Assembly (NCBI GenBank): GCA_009760855.2
Contig: WPIO01000008.1
Location: 6,831,501 to 6,895,500, forward strand
Direction: 5' to 3'
DNA length: 64,000 nucleotides
Source: Cristatella mucedo
Taxonomy: Eukaryota > Bryozoa > Phylactolaemata > Cristatellidae
In this document: positions 20,522 to 62,048 of the stretch, in pieces
How the letters are laid out: each line of letters starts with the position of its first letter
Numbering within the stretch: position 1 is the first letter of the stretch
The notes under the pieces: generated by a model
The model's input: the letters and a program-made list of their open reading frames with translations, nothing else
Databases searched by the model: none
What the model was told of the DNA's origin: nothing
Made by a program: the position numbers and the translations under genes

Positions 20522-21310
20522 TGGGGGAGACGTTTCAGACCTCTTCGATCGAGGCAGAGCCGTCTTGCGTCTCTCGGTGAATGCGTGCCCCGGACGCACT
20601 CGGCATGCCGTGGCGTAACCGGAAACTCGGTGTGAACGCTGCTATGGCTGACTTTGACGCCGGCTGGACAAGAAGAGCTCACTTATTTCGACAGCCTTTG
20701 GGACAGTGGCAGCAAGCGGCACGCCATCACATCACATGCGTTGAATGGAAGTCCAAACATAACGTACAACAAATGAGCTTGCACGAATGACCTTGCACTT
20801 TATCGTTATAATTAATTCAGTACTTTGCTGGCTGCTTACATACACACTTGAAAGCTATTCAGACTACGGTGTTGAATATGGTGTTTCTAGCTGAATGCCA
20901 TTGTCAAGATTGCGAAGTAATGCCCTGGCAGGGGGTGCACTCGGCTGAAACAGAGTAATATATTCACTGTAAATCAATAGCTGAACATTCTTTAAATGGT
21001 CTCGTTGCATGCGTATAATCTTGCAATACAAATGTTCTGCTTGTAAGGGCCAATGTATCATAACAAGAAAACAATATTCTCCAATGTTAACGTGTAGCTT
21101 TCGATGATCTGACACTGTAGGGGTGACGTCAAGCGAGATCACCACGTTCCATTGAGGCTACGGATGATACTGTGCAGGGTCACTTGAGATATATTGGGAT
21201 GGTCAACACATGGGTACCTCATAAGATCACACCGGATGCTTCGGAAGGCACCAGTGCACATACAATTTACGCGGGCACTGACTGCTACTTCCTGCAGTCT
21301 AGCTTATCCC

Positions 21311-50786
<29,476 letters not shown>

Positions 50787-51179
50787 AGCGGCTAACCGGA
50801 AGTCACTGACTAGCAACGGGCCCACGCTGAAGGTTCAGCACCCATCCTGCTGGGCGTGATCAGGAGAGACGAATTTGCCTATGCGAGCACAAAGGCGCCA
50901 TCCAAAACTAGCATAACTTAAGCAATATTATTAATAATTGTATGAATTTTATTTTAAATCAAAGCTCGACTTTTGTGATAGCTTTTGATGCAAACAACCG
51001 CGGGAAGGAACTTCAGGAGTGGCAGTTGGACCCGCAGGTAGGGGTCGCAGCTTTTGACATTGTATAACACAGCTGGGCCGGGCTACGAACGCCGGTTAAG
51101 GCGTGCTACACCTACAAACTTTCATGTGATTGGTCGGCCGGTGTAAGGTAAAGGTTCTGCCCCTTAAAAAATGTCTCGT

Positions 51180-51790
51180 ATAGCAGTCGTCTGCAGCAAA
51201 GAGAATTGAGACGCACAGCTGAGTCAGGAGAGCAGATGAGGTAAATAGTAGCGTGGAAGTAGCAGCTCGCTACGGCTGGAAAGTAAGTGCCCTAGCCGGC
51301 AGCAGGAGAGCATATGCCATTGCGTAAGAATTTCGGAAGTGAGTTCCACAGCCTTGGACGTTCAGTGCAAAAGCTTCTGTCGCCGAAGGTCTTAGAGAGA
51401 AGGAATGGAACAGCTAATTTATTGTCCATACATGACCGGAGGGCATGAAGAAGCTGAAACTGGTGCAGAAATTCAGCCAAGTACGAAGGAGCCAAGCCAT
51501 GGCGAGCTTTGTAGCTCGGCGTCAGACTTTCCTCTGCATCCGTCGATCAACCGGAAACTGTCGAAGCTCCTTCAGCAAAGGAGACACGATGCTTAACTTT
51601 TTCGGATTTTCTGACTAGGCTTGCAGCCACATTCATCACTATCTGCAGTGGCTTAATGACATTTTTGTAGCCCAGCCAAAATGGAATTGCAATAATCTAG
51701 CCTAGACAGAACCAAGGGGATAACTTTTTTGCAAGCCACCGTAGAAGACAGTCTCTAAGCTTGGATGGAGATCGGACGTGATAGCTAGCA
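51180..51790 (-). mobile_element. LINE family B fragment
   Basis: Minus-strand remnants of the RT C-terminus (FLHQFQLLHALRSCMDNKL, RPRLWNSLPKFLRN) match the order seen at 10856-11380 and 33000-33600. Confidence 0.7.
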
Positions 51791-52779
51791 GCTTAAGAAT
51801 AATCATTGCGCATGCAGTCTATTTCAGAACAGTTTTATATTTCGAAACCCTAAGTGGCATCCCAACGGAGGAGTGCCGTTCGATGAAGATAACATGCGTG
51901 GTTGAGCTGCGTTTCCATATACCCTAATTGTTTTAGCTCAAACTTCTCGACATGCAGTGACATTTAAATTTTGCGCCTACTAAATAACTGTAGCCCTTTA
52001 ATAGAGGTCTTACTCATGTTGCACTATCCCAACTGTGTTTGTAACTAAAGCTAAAGCTACCTTAATTTTTATTATACGTGATGATTGCTTAAGAATCGAA
52101 AGCTCGGTGAATTAGGGACTGCTTTTAGTGGATCTGAAATTGAGAACGCCATGACGAGAGTCTGCACGAAAATTTAAGCTATAATGATAAGATGATAATG
52201 GCCATCTGAAGAACTTCCCGAGGTACACTATGCGGACAGGTAATGGCTACTGTTGCATAACAGTGGCTCCGGTGGCGGCTACTCTTGTGGAGTCTCACGG
52301 AGACACAGTGCGGACGTGAGCGATAAACGAGACTCAAATCTTTATTCCCTCGATACGTACATATATGAGCTGGTCGACTCACCGCAGATGGGGGAGTGCA
52401 TCTGTGGCGGGCAACGTTCTTACATCAAAGGCCGGACGCTGGGCCTAGTCAATTGCCCAACCACCTGCTGCACGTAGCGCATACATTAGTGGCCGATGCT
52501 GCAGCGCTAATTACAATAGCAGAAGCGGCAGGTGCACACAAAGCTACTCTGTCAATTCTCACAAGGATAAATTTTGAATGTAGCCCTATTTCTATCCCTA
52601 TAATATGGGCACGTTAGCTTGGGATAAACAAGCGAACGAGAGCGTTTAGACGACGCCCTATTTTCCCTCCATAGGAATTACGAGTTTGGCGTTGCATTAT
52701 GAGGTTCTACCAATGCCTTTCAACTTGCCACAGATCGCCTACAGCTCCACATTCACTCACAACGGACCCTTTGAAAACA

Positions 52780-52862
52780 TTTGCTTTGGATGGTTACTAA
52801 CTTTCTAAAGCTTAACGACGATAGGACCAACGTTATTGTCATTGGCAAGCCCTGTTTAACCT
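52780..52862 (+). mobile_element. LINE family A RT scrap
   Basis: TGGTTACTAACTTTCTAAAGCTTAACGACGATAGGACCAACG corresponds to the NFLKLNDNKTN segment of family A. It directly abuts the rearranged gypsy-like RT. Confidence 0.5.
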
Positions 52863-52894
52863 AAACTTGGACGACTTCACTCTTAAGATTGGTT

Positions 52895-54560
52895 CACCTA
52901 GGATTGTCGCCTACCAGGGGAGGCGGTTCTGCCTTACGCGGCTAGACTTCGGATTAAATGTAGCGCCTAAGATAATGACCGCCATGTTAAATAAGGTGCT
53001 TTCTATGGACCGACGGGTGCGCGAAGGCACTGACTTATTGTTGGTGATTATCGTCAATGTATAAGTCAGTGCCTTCGCGCACTTATTTAACACTGCGGTC
53101 ATTATCTTAGGCGCTACATTTAATCCGAAGCCTAGCCGCGTAAGGCAGTACCGCCTCCCATGGTAGGCGACAACCTGATGTCTCCACAGGGAAGGGTCGA
53201 CATGAAGCTGTAAATACGCTTTGCGAAGGTCGATAATGCGGACATTACTTCCCATGCGGCGCCATGCCCGAAGTTTCTCGCTGCAAACGTCACCGTTGGC
53301 AGTGTGGCTGGAAACGTATTGGTTCAGCTCGCGGTAGTCTAAAACGGGCCGCACTTTGTCTTTATTCCTCTGGAACACTGCCATTAGCGGCACGAGCCCT
53401 TCACACTCCCCTTCGTAGGGCTTCAGCCAGCCGAGTTGGATCCACTCTTGGATCTCCTTATCGTAGTCGGCCTGCAAATTGGCGGGCACGCGGTAAGCCT
53501 CGACGCGGTTTATCAATGTGGGAGAAATCACGCCGTCGGCCCAATGCCACTTTATGACCAATTTTCCAATACGGTACACCACCAAAAAGTCTCTGTCGGA
53601 AACACTGATGTCGCTCGACAGTGCCCCGATTGAATTGCACTGCCCATTGAAGGTTACTACACCGCCTTCAGGGCTTATCACCACGCCTCCCAGCTGTCGC
53701 ACAGCATCCATGCCAAGGAGCATATCATACCCCGGTACGATCTCGGATTCGAGGCAGTCCAGCTCTATTGCGATGCCCTACACAGAGCATGTCATGCGGC
53801 ACGCCGACCGGCAACGAGCGACTGCTCCATTAAACGTAATTGCTGGCTCGTTAACCGGATAAGACTTCGCCGAGGTGGCACGCAGTACCGAAGATTTAGT
53901 CACGATCGACCGAGAGCAGCCAGTATCAAGGAGCGCCTTCATAATACGACCACCGTTGAGAACATTTATTGTTGGCAGTCGAGTTGACCAGCAGGGGAAT
54001 GCACCGGCGCTATAACATGCGTTTCCCCTTACTCGTTTTTTGGCTTCGCATCGGTGCGACGCTCCGGACTAATCGCTGCTAGGTGCGAGTCGTCTCCGCA
54101 TACACAACACAGCCTTCGCTGCCTTTGCGACGAACGGCAGTCGTGACTTATGTGCCCTTCCATTTTGCAGAAGAAACAAATACGCTTCCGTAGAGTCGGG
54201 CGAGAGCCTCTAGCTCGTAGTGCCTCAGCAGCGGCCGCGTAGCTCGGCTCCTGGCAACTCATAAGCGCTCGAGCCTTCTCAACAACCTCAGAAATCGCCA
54301 TCTTTTTGAGCGCACACGCCGCGCGTAGCTGCTTTCGAATGTCCTCTGGAAGCACGGTGACGAAAGCGCATTTTAACAAGTCATCCTTCGCAGCCGCACT
54401 CACCAATCCGGCCAGCCGGGCCAAAATCGATGCGTATACGTCCACCTTGGAGCCGCCGTGTCGTGAGCTCCTCATAAGCTTTAAATCTATCCGTCGAAAA
54501 TGCAGCCAGAGGAGCCTCTTTTACGATGGATCTAAACGTGCTGTTCCAAAATGACGACAT
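52895..54560 (-). mobile_element. Ty3/gypsy-like LTR element remnant (gag-protease-RT)
   Basis: In minus-strand order: a gag C-terminus (54560-54029) with a zinc knuckle CFFCKMEGHISHDC (CCHC spacing 2-4-4) and a second, degenerate knuckle missing its last Cys; a protease around 53950 with an LLDTGCSRS active site; a stop codon near 53778; and a 270-codon ORF (52911-53723) holding the protease end (LLGMDAV) and the RT fingers and palm (IIDLRKAYLQLHVDPSLW, GFGLNVAPKIM). The RT catalytic box, RNase H, integrase and both LTRs are missing. The RT breaks off in an inverted duplication at 53062. The copy is non-functional. Confidence 0.8.
52906..53171. repeat. inverted duplication of the RT segment (hairpin)
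   Basis: The arm 52906-53037 is repeated in inverted orientation at 53062-53171, with a 24-bp spacer (53038-53061). The arms are about 90% alike over roughly 110 bp; arm 1 has 22 extra bases (about 52996-53017). The two arms code the same RT motif on opposite strands. Confidence 0.85.
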
Positions 54561-54699
54561 TTCATGAGCACATAGCCTCCACTGTCAAGTGGGCCCACTA
54601 TCAGGGGAAGAACATTGCAAAAATCAGAGCCTGCTTACACAAGAATAGTAATGCGTATCTAGCTCACGCATTTCGGCCAAGTTACTCTAACTGTATTCA

Positions 54700-55075
54700 G
54701 GACTCCCAGTAAGTGCCCCTAACAATGTGCACCTGGTGCAGAATTTCAGCTCCGTGTCCGATCTGTCTTCAACATCATATCTACCAAGTCACACCACTGC
54801 TGTCTGAGCTTCTTCAGTGGTTCTATAAGATCGATATCAAGTATCGAATCTACTTCAAGAATCTCTCTCTGTCCCTCAGGTTTCTACACACTCTTATACA
54901 AGCCTACCTAACCTCCCTTTTTGCTTCTCCGCTGCGCTCTTGCACCACCCGCTTCTCGGATTCCAGTCATCTTGTGGTTCCTTTTACAAAATTAAAATCT
55001 TTAGGTGACCGCGGCCTTAAGTTCGTATGCACTGAAAGTCTGGAACGCGCCTCTGGCTTCTGTCTCCACCTGTAA
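54700..55075 (+). mobile_element. LINE RT C-terminal fragment (family A-like)
   Basis: The plus-strand ORF at 54713-55075 ends with RFLHTLIQAYLTSLF and RSCTTRFSDSSHLVVP, which parallels the C-terminus of the family A protein (RSLHSLAPAYFSDLL, HRTTRFSESNSLQIP). It is divergent, so it may be a third related family. Confidence 0.65.
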
Positions 55076-55089
55076 AGACTAGGCATCGT

Positions 55090-55275
55090 AGCCGCGATGG
55101 CACACTAGGTAAGGCGGTTGCTTTCTCGACCTTGGTCCCGAGGTCGTGGGTTCGATTCCTGCGGTAGGTGGTCCTTTATCGCCACGGCAAGCGGTGGCAA
55201 GTAGTCAGCCGTAGTAGTATCAGCCGTAAAGGCTCTTCTGTCGCTGTATAAAAAGAGGCTGTTTAATCAGCTAGG
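55090..55275 (+). mobile_element. tRNA-derived SINE (second SINE type), well preserved
   Basis: CGATGGCACACTAGGTAAGG (A-box side), GGTCGTGGGTTCGATTCCTG (perfect B box), GTGGTCCTTTATCGC and CTCTTCTGTCGCTGTATAAAAAGAGGCTG. It is the clearest copy of this SINE in the window. Confidence 0.8.
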
Positions 55276-55299
55276 ATTTATTTAAGCCTCAGCTAAAGA

Positions 55300-55890
55300 T
55301 GCATCTTTTCCACTCATCCTTCCATTCACCGGAGGCTTTTTCCGTGTGTACTGTGAGAGCTTACTTTGCTAAATGAGCTTGGATGGCTGCCGGTTGATTA
55401 ACGGACACAGAGCAAAGTTCTTACGCTGACCCACAAGGCCGCCACGGGTTGACTCCTTCTTATCTAGCAGAAATGCTGTACTAGTTTCAGCCTCGTAGTG
55501 TCCTCAGGTCCTGTATGGGCTATAAACTAACTTTCCCATTCCTCCGCTTAAAGACCGCTGGCGACAGAAGCTTTTACTTTGCAGGTCTAAGAATACGGAA
55601 CTCATTTCCACAATTTTTATGCAACGACATCTACTCTTCTTCTGCCGACTACGGCATATCCTTTTCAGCCGCCCTGAGCTGTTACTTCCATGCTACTCAC
55701 TACCTCAACTGCTCTCCCGACTCAGCTATGCCTCTCACTTTTTGTTTCGTGAGATGAAGTCTGTTGGCTACCGAATGCGTACCAAAAGCCTCTTAGGCTT
55801 CGAGTGCTTTAAAAAACTCTTCTGAGTAATATCCGCATTGTCCGCTTGTGGCTGTGTGGAGTTACAGACGGAGATACGTGGCAATAACTC
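55300..55890 (+). mobile_element. LINE family B 3' fragment
   Basis: GAGCTTGGATGGCTGCCGGTTGATTAACGG, CTGACCCACAAGGCC and TAAAGACCGCTGGCGACAGAAGC, then the TGTTGGCTACCGAATGCGTACC region, ending in GTGGAGTTACAGACGGAGATACG. Confidence 0.8.
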
Positions 55891-56331
55891 TATTAGTTGC
55901 ACGGCATCGTTCGGTTGAGCTCAGGCTTATACGCTGCCTCGCTTTCACTCTCGTACATCTGCTGGAGCTTCTCATATACGCGTTAAGTCCTGCATGCGAC
56001 CGTTTTAGCGTATTGTACAATTTAAAAACGAAGGATATGCACACTCTCGAGCAAAGCTACATTCGGCCTTCCTTTCAGATACATTTCAGACGCACGGCGA
56101 TTGCCGGAAAGTACACCCCAGCGTCTGCGGCGCTTATGACGCTGACGGCGACGCGTTACGCAGGAGCTAACAAGTCGCTCGTGGCACTCGGCGGCCTCGC
56201 ATGCACTAGACAGCGGAGTGCACAGTCTTTGCGATCCCGTAATGCGCAGGGCATAATTTAAAGCGCAGTCTTTGCGGTCGCGTAATTTGCGGGACCTAAT
56301 TTAAATCCACGCGGGGGTGACAAGTAGTACA

Positions 56332-56460
56332 TTAAGTGGCGGTTGACATCGTGGCCATGGGCGTCTTCTTTGACTTGTTCGTTTTCAAGAACTCAGCCAT
56401 GGCCGCGTGCCGCTGGTCGTCCGTGATTTGGCTCAGCAGCTGGTCGGCGAAGAAGAGGGC
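56332..56460 (-). CDS. CFAP157: CFAP157 last exon
   Basis: A strong acceptor (CCTCTGCTCTTGCTGTAG) is followed by 42 codons and TAA in the phase required by exon e. The translation begins ALFFADQLLSQITDDQRHAA and ends in a Lys/Thr/Met-rich tail. I cannot confirm the family match of this segment, but phase, splice site and codon use support it. Confidence 0.72.
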   Translation of the reverse strand, partial: ALFFADQLLSQITDDQRHAAMAEFLKTNKSKKTPMATMSTAT

Positions 56461-57980
56461 CTACAGCAAGAGCAGAGGAGGTCGCAATCGCACGAAAACA
56501 AAAATTTCGTGGCCAACGGTGCATGCGAGAAAGCGTCGCGCACCCTAGCTGAAGACGCATCACTCAGCCAGCGCCGTAGCTACCGCCTGCATAGGCACTG
56601 CAGATCGCCCGACTTAGTGCTCTCCACTCTGAGCAGCGGCGGCAGAAGAACCTCGGCGGCCACCGCCACCGCTGGCCGTTGGCAATAAAAAGATTATTAA
56701 AACGAAATAAAATATAAAAAAATTGCCAGCTGCAGGGCTCGAACCCAAGGCCAGGGTAATAGTAATGGTGCATTTGATCTAACCCTCTCAGCGAACTCAA
56801 TCTCTTTCTAGACAACTTACATTTGGCGAAGTGCGAGCGCCTTACCGCCTCGCCAAGACTCGGGGACCGGCAAATGGCGCAGGCGGCAAACGCGGCGCGA
56901 TGTGCTCGCTCGCCGGAACGCGTTACCTTCGGGGCGCTCACAGTCTGCACCGATACGGATTTGGTGAGCACGCGGCGCACGCCATCGGCGTGGCTCTGCT
57001 CCTCGCGTCCGCGCGTCATTTCCACTTTGGTTGGTATGACGTGCGCCAGACGCGGCACCAGACCGAGGTCGCCCAGATGGTAGCGCGGTCCATGCAGCGC
57101 GGCCGCGGCCGCCGCGGTCCCTCCCGCTCGCGGTGCGATAGGCTCGTAGACGTCGTCGTCATCCGCCGCCGCCGCGGCGTCGCCGTCCGCCAGCCTCGAG
57201 CCGCCGCCTCGCGAGGCCAGCCGGCTGCCCGGCATTTCACTGAGCGTCGTCTTATCTCGCAGCAGAGCGTAGGGAGACGGCGCTTCGAGCAGGCCGAGTC
57301 GGCCGCCGCCAACGCCGTCGTGGCCGCCGCCAACGCCGTCGTGGCCGCCGCCGCTAGGGGCGCCGACGCGGCTTGCCGCGGCCAGCAGCTGCGGCAGGAG
57401 ACCGCTCTGCTTCGCCAGTGCCATGGTCTTGCCGCCGCCGCCGCCGGCCTTAAGATCGGTCGGGTTGGACTAAAAGAGAAACAAAAGACGGGCGAGCATA
57501 TTATGCGTGTGAGTAGCGACATCGGCAGAAAACGCGCTGGCACGCGAAGCGACAATTCCGTCGCTGCCTCTGAGTGGCTTACTGAAAAGCAGAACGAGAG
57601 GGGGTGTTGTGGCGTCTCCGAGTTATTCCGCTACATGCAGCGGTGCGATTTTCTCATAGCCGCGTAGCTGCAAGGCGGATCTAGGGGTCAATTTGTAAAG
57701 AATTCTCAAACTTGACGTCACGAATGCGAAACCCAGCTGATGTACGAATTTCAGCCAGCCGTTCGAAAGCGGGACGTAACTGGAAAGTTCATGGTGCATT
57801 TACAGCGTCCTGGCAAGACGGCAACGTGAAGACTGCAGCAAGAACCAACTATGGCGACGAGGAGGCGTGACGGCGCTCAAGCGCTCCTGCTGTCAGCTTG
57901 GCTACGTTTACTATTTACATTCTTATCGTTCTGCATTTCTTTAGTGACGTGTGGGTCGCCGACTGCTCAAAATCACGAAG

Positions 57981-58042
<62 letters not shown>

Positions 58043-58559
58043 TATATATATATATATATTTATTTATTTATTTATATAGAGAGAGAGAAATGAAAGGCAA
58101 AGGACAGAGGGGAGGGGGAGATATTTCACATTTCCTCAGTGCATTGATTTTCTGTATTTTCTACGCCCCACGAGTCCCAGCAGTGTGCAGAGAAATGCTC
58201 ACTGAGCGCGCTGCTAATTTTTGTTATTCGATCATCAATCGATGTCCAGCGCGTATACTATTGGTGATTCCACGCAATTCGTCTTTTATGTGCTTATGCG
58301 TGCTGACACTATGCATGCTGCTACTAACCATATTTGCAAGCTGACACTGTGTATATCATCCCTAACCATGTTTTGCATGTTGACATTGAGCACGCTACCA
58401 ATAACTATACTATAATGCTTCCTTCACAGCTTCTGTCAAGTGCCTAGAATGAGATTAAGTTCTCTGAGGGCGCTATATAATGAATTAATATTATTGTAAC
58501 TCGGTCCAGCGTCTCGGCGGCGCGCTGGCGTGAACCAAATGGACAGCGGGCGCCACGCT

Positions 58560-58607
<48 letters not shown>

Positions 58608-61600
58608 GACCCAGACAGCCCACCAGCCCTTCAGCGAACGACCGTAACACAGCACAGGTGTAATTCACTTACATCGCAAGCGGAGCTAGCGGCAATAGTT
58701 AGCGAGGGGCGGGACTCAAGGCGCTTACCATAAGTATCTTTTTCAAGACTTCAATGACGTCGCCAAGGACCTTATCCGTTTCTTTTTCCTTCAGGGATTC
58801 GTGATGCAGCTCCTTGTTCAATACATCCAACTCTTTTTGCGAATCCTCGTTTCTTTTCACCAGCGATTCAATTCTTTCCCTATCGGCCAGCGGAGCAGGT
58901 AAGCGATGCACGAAGCGTGCAGACAAGGGGCCACAACTCGCCAATAAAGCACGTCACATGTCCTCGTGGCTCCTCCCTTGTGCGGGTTTTACGGATTGCG
59001 CAGTGCTGCCGCGGTGGTGGCTCAACCCTGACGCCTTTCTGCAGCCGCGAACTTAAATATCGCTCTATTCGAGAGCCAGAAGCCTTAAAATTCAGGCGAC
59101 AGAGTTGCATTCGGGTGCAAGTCGCCTCTCTTGGACCATTTTGAGCGGCTAACCGCATCAACTTGGCACTAGGCCCCTGGATCTTTGCCATGGGTAAGGT
59201 GCTCGCACTTCGACTCGGCTAGTGAGTTCGAGTCGCGAGGGGAAATTCTGCATTGCCCCCTGCAAGCGGGGGGGGTGGACGGGGTGACAGCCGCAAAGGC
59301 TCTGCTGCAGGTACATAAGTGAGGCTGCTAAATCGGCCGACCTATACTTTAACTTTACATGACGTCGCATAGCGGGCATGTACCTATTCGCTTCCAGCTC
59401 ATCGCGTAAGGCGGCAACGTCGTCCTCTAGTTGAATATAGTACTGGTCTCTTTCCTCAAAATCTGTCAGTACCGACTCTTGAGCCGCACTTTTTCCGGTT
59501 AGCATCATGGCTACCTACAAACAGCACGCCGGTTGACCGTGCCCTTCCGTATCGAGCAATCGTAGGAGCGCAGTCGGACTCCGACGACAGACGTCCAGGC
59601 GGCAAGCACCAGGTGTAAACGACAGGCCGACGGCGCCAACGCACTTCCGCTACGCCAATGCACTCGCGCTAGCACGACGAACAGCTGTCACTGGGCGAGC
59701 GCTCCGCTACGGTACATATTAGATGTCAACTGCAAATAAAAAAAACACACTCGTGCGTTCAGTCGCCACACCGGGATTCGGATTTGGGCATAGTACGCGA
59801 ACATTTAAAGCCAATTCGTGAAGCCCGGTGTTTACGGCGCTTGAACGCCGGTTTCGATATCTCAACCGGTTGAGCACAAGACCGGTAGGCCAGATAGGTT
59901 GTGAGATCTGAGGTGAAGTCTTTTGGATACGAATGCGTACTGAAAGTTGTTTTGAGTGTGCTATAGAAAACTCTCCTGCGTAGCACTCACTTAGTCTATG
60001 CAACTCTGTGGCATTACAGAGGAAGATACATTACATTTCATCGCGCCTCGCTCGAGGCGGGAAATTTCTATGCACTCAGTCCTGGGTCAGACGGCCCTTC
60101 ACTCATTGTGTACTTCAAGATTACAGCGACGCTAGCTTTTTAATAGATTTTTCTCGCGCAGCGCGGCAGCCGTTAGTCGAGCGTCGCACAGCTTGCGACT
60201 GCTTCGAGCCGCTGGTGACGGCTGGACGCAGGCATGCCGTTTAATTCGCCTCCGTACGAATCAAATTCGCAAAGGGCCTGCTACGTCAGCAAGGCATACG
60301 CGCGCGAGTTTAATCGACGCGAGTCAGTCTCGGAGCTAGCTCGAAGAAAAAGGAACAAAGTCAAATTGAACTGGTGAGTACCCATCCCAAGCTGAGTCTG
60401 TACCCGAAGATCCGGCACTCGGTGGCTGCCAGAGAGACGGGCTTCGCGCATTTATGCCGTTAGTAGAGAGGTGCATTAAGCGGGAAGCGAATACGAAGTA
60501 GGACAGGCATCCGGTAAAGTAGTCGGAGTTGAAAAGCAGCCCTACAATTCAGCTGCCATCGTACACTGGTAGCTTAAATTCCTTTTAGCACAGCGAATTA
60601 GCTGCATCTGAAAATCTGTCCATTGTTCTCTGCACCGGCGCTGCACATACGACTACGGCCATGAAATAAGCGCCGGTTTCCAATAGTCGTAGGTGTGCGA
60701 AACTTTAAATAAGTCAATTTCCTTCATCTACGTTAATTTCCGTAATTATTGGAGACTAAGGAGAGCCCAGCGCACGAGTTTAATAATAATAATAATAATA
60801 CATTTGATACAGCGCCCTCAGAGAACTCAATCTATTTCTAAGCACTGTAAATTTGCTGCAAAAACTATTGGAGATAACCCAACGTCCGGGTGCTGCACAT
60901 TGTTCTCGATGAGCGAACGAGTGGTCCGATGGATGACCAAGGTGCGCCGCTGTGAACCCCGAGGTTCATTGGCTAAGTTAAGGAGTGATTAAACTGGCTT
61001 ACCACTGTCGCCAGTACGAATCTCCTACACCCGCTCCCACCGCCGCCGCTACAGCTGCGCGAGAAGAGCGCCATACCCGGTGGTTGCTGCTGTTGCGCTT
61101 GGCCAGTTCCTTCTCGTTTTGCTCCATCTTCTCGATGGTCTCTTTCTGCTTTCTGGTCTTCTCCGTGAGGTCTGCGTTCTCCTGCTCCAGCTCCGCTGTC
61201 TTGTCGTGCATTTTAGAAATCTGAGCATTTATGGAGACATTTTCGCGGATGGTACGTTTCGTCGTTTCTGCCATCTGCTTGTTCGACACCTTTCGGAAGT
61301 CGGCCGCCACTTGGTTCACGCGCATGACCATTTCCTTTTTCAGCCTAGAAGGAGGACATGCCATAGAGTAGATCGAGTTTCTTTTAAAAATTAAGCTGTA
61401 TCAGCGTCTCGATTACAGTGTTCAATATATGACCTTAACTATTAGGAAAAGTAAAGATGCTCTTACCAAACTAGAGTAGACAATTTTTTCTTCAATTTCA
61501 TATCTTTACTAGTCAATAACACAAGTTCTGCACCCATATCGCTTCATCTGCATCAGCTCCTGCGTCTACTTAAACGCCTCATACCTTAAGTACTAGTAGT

Positions 61601-62014
61601 TCAAAGGTGAACACCCACACGACACCAGTACCAATGATTTGTACGTTTCCAAAGTTACAATAAAATGTTCTTCTCCTCACCTAGAATGCAAGCCTTAACA
61701 ATTTATTTTTTCTTTCGCACGTACCTTGTTGCACGTGCATCATTCCACTGAACTACAGTGTATTCATGCACATGCATACATGCACTCACCAGAACACGTG
61801 TGCTTTCAGATATACCGATCATACAAACAAATAAGTATGGATCCATAACTGTGTCTCGTAGGGACGCACGTTTTCGTAGTAAGCACACAAAAGCCCAAGA
61901 TTCTTGCGGTAGAACAAACCCAGCTCAATTGGATACCACTTTCATCCACTCTCAGCTTTTGGCTTAAGTCGCTCGCATTTTCTATAGTGCATATTTCCCT
62001 GGCATATATACAGG

Positions 62015-62048
<34 letters not shown>

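Larger units (their letters stand above)
13826..21310. other. interval between the STKLD1 3' end and the Cys-rich gene
   Basis: No complete gene is visible. The interval holds the CpG-rich block (14480-16500), a gag-like fragment (16460-16800), a G-run cluster (17385-17435), an 82-bp tandem duplication (about 17668-17830), a long CT microsatellite (18024-18112), a TIR MITE (19272-19552), a family B LINE 3' end (19700-20105) and a TG microsatellite (20445-20520). The missing 5' exons of the Cys-rich gene should lie in the left part of it. Confidence 0.6.
50787..56331. other. CFAP157-STKLD1 intergenic region
   Basis: About 5.5 kb between the CFAP157 stop codon and the STKLD1 start. It contains LINE family B (51180-51790 and 55300-55890), a family A fragment (54700-55075), a SINE (55090-55275) and a gypsy-like element (52895-54560). 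The STKLD1 promoter must lie here or just above 50786; no core element stands out. Confidence 0.6.
57470..58728. other. CFAP157 intron d-e
   Basis: Holds a GA/TA compound microsatellite (57983-58075), a family A LINE 3' end on the plus strand (58280-58500) and a second GA run (58559-58606). No exon is seen. Confidence 0.6.
59515..61076. other. CFAP157 intron b-c
   Basis: Contains a short family B LINE 3' end on the plus strand (59920-60045: ACGAATGCGTACTGAAAG and TGTGGCATTACAGAGGAAGATACATTACA) and a family A tail complement with TAA repeats (60780-60870). No exon is seen; an in-frame exon is not needed because exons b and c join in phase 0. Confidence 0.6.

Noticed and set aside
55090..55160. 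tRNA gene (A and B boxes present)
   Set aside because: No cloverleaf with paired acceptor stem can be drawn, and the unit recurs with a long non-tRNA body; it is a SINE.
56831..57667. 278-codon plus-strand ORF
   Set aside because: It is antisense to CFAP157 exon e in GC-rich, low-stop DNA; its Arg/Ala-rich composition is that of a shadow frame.
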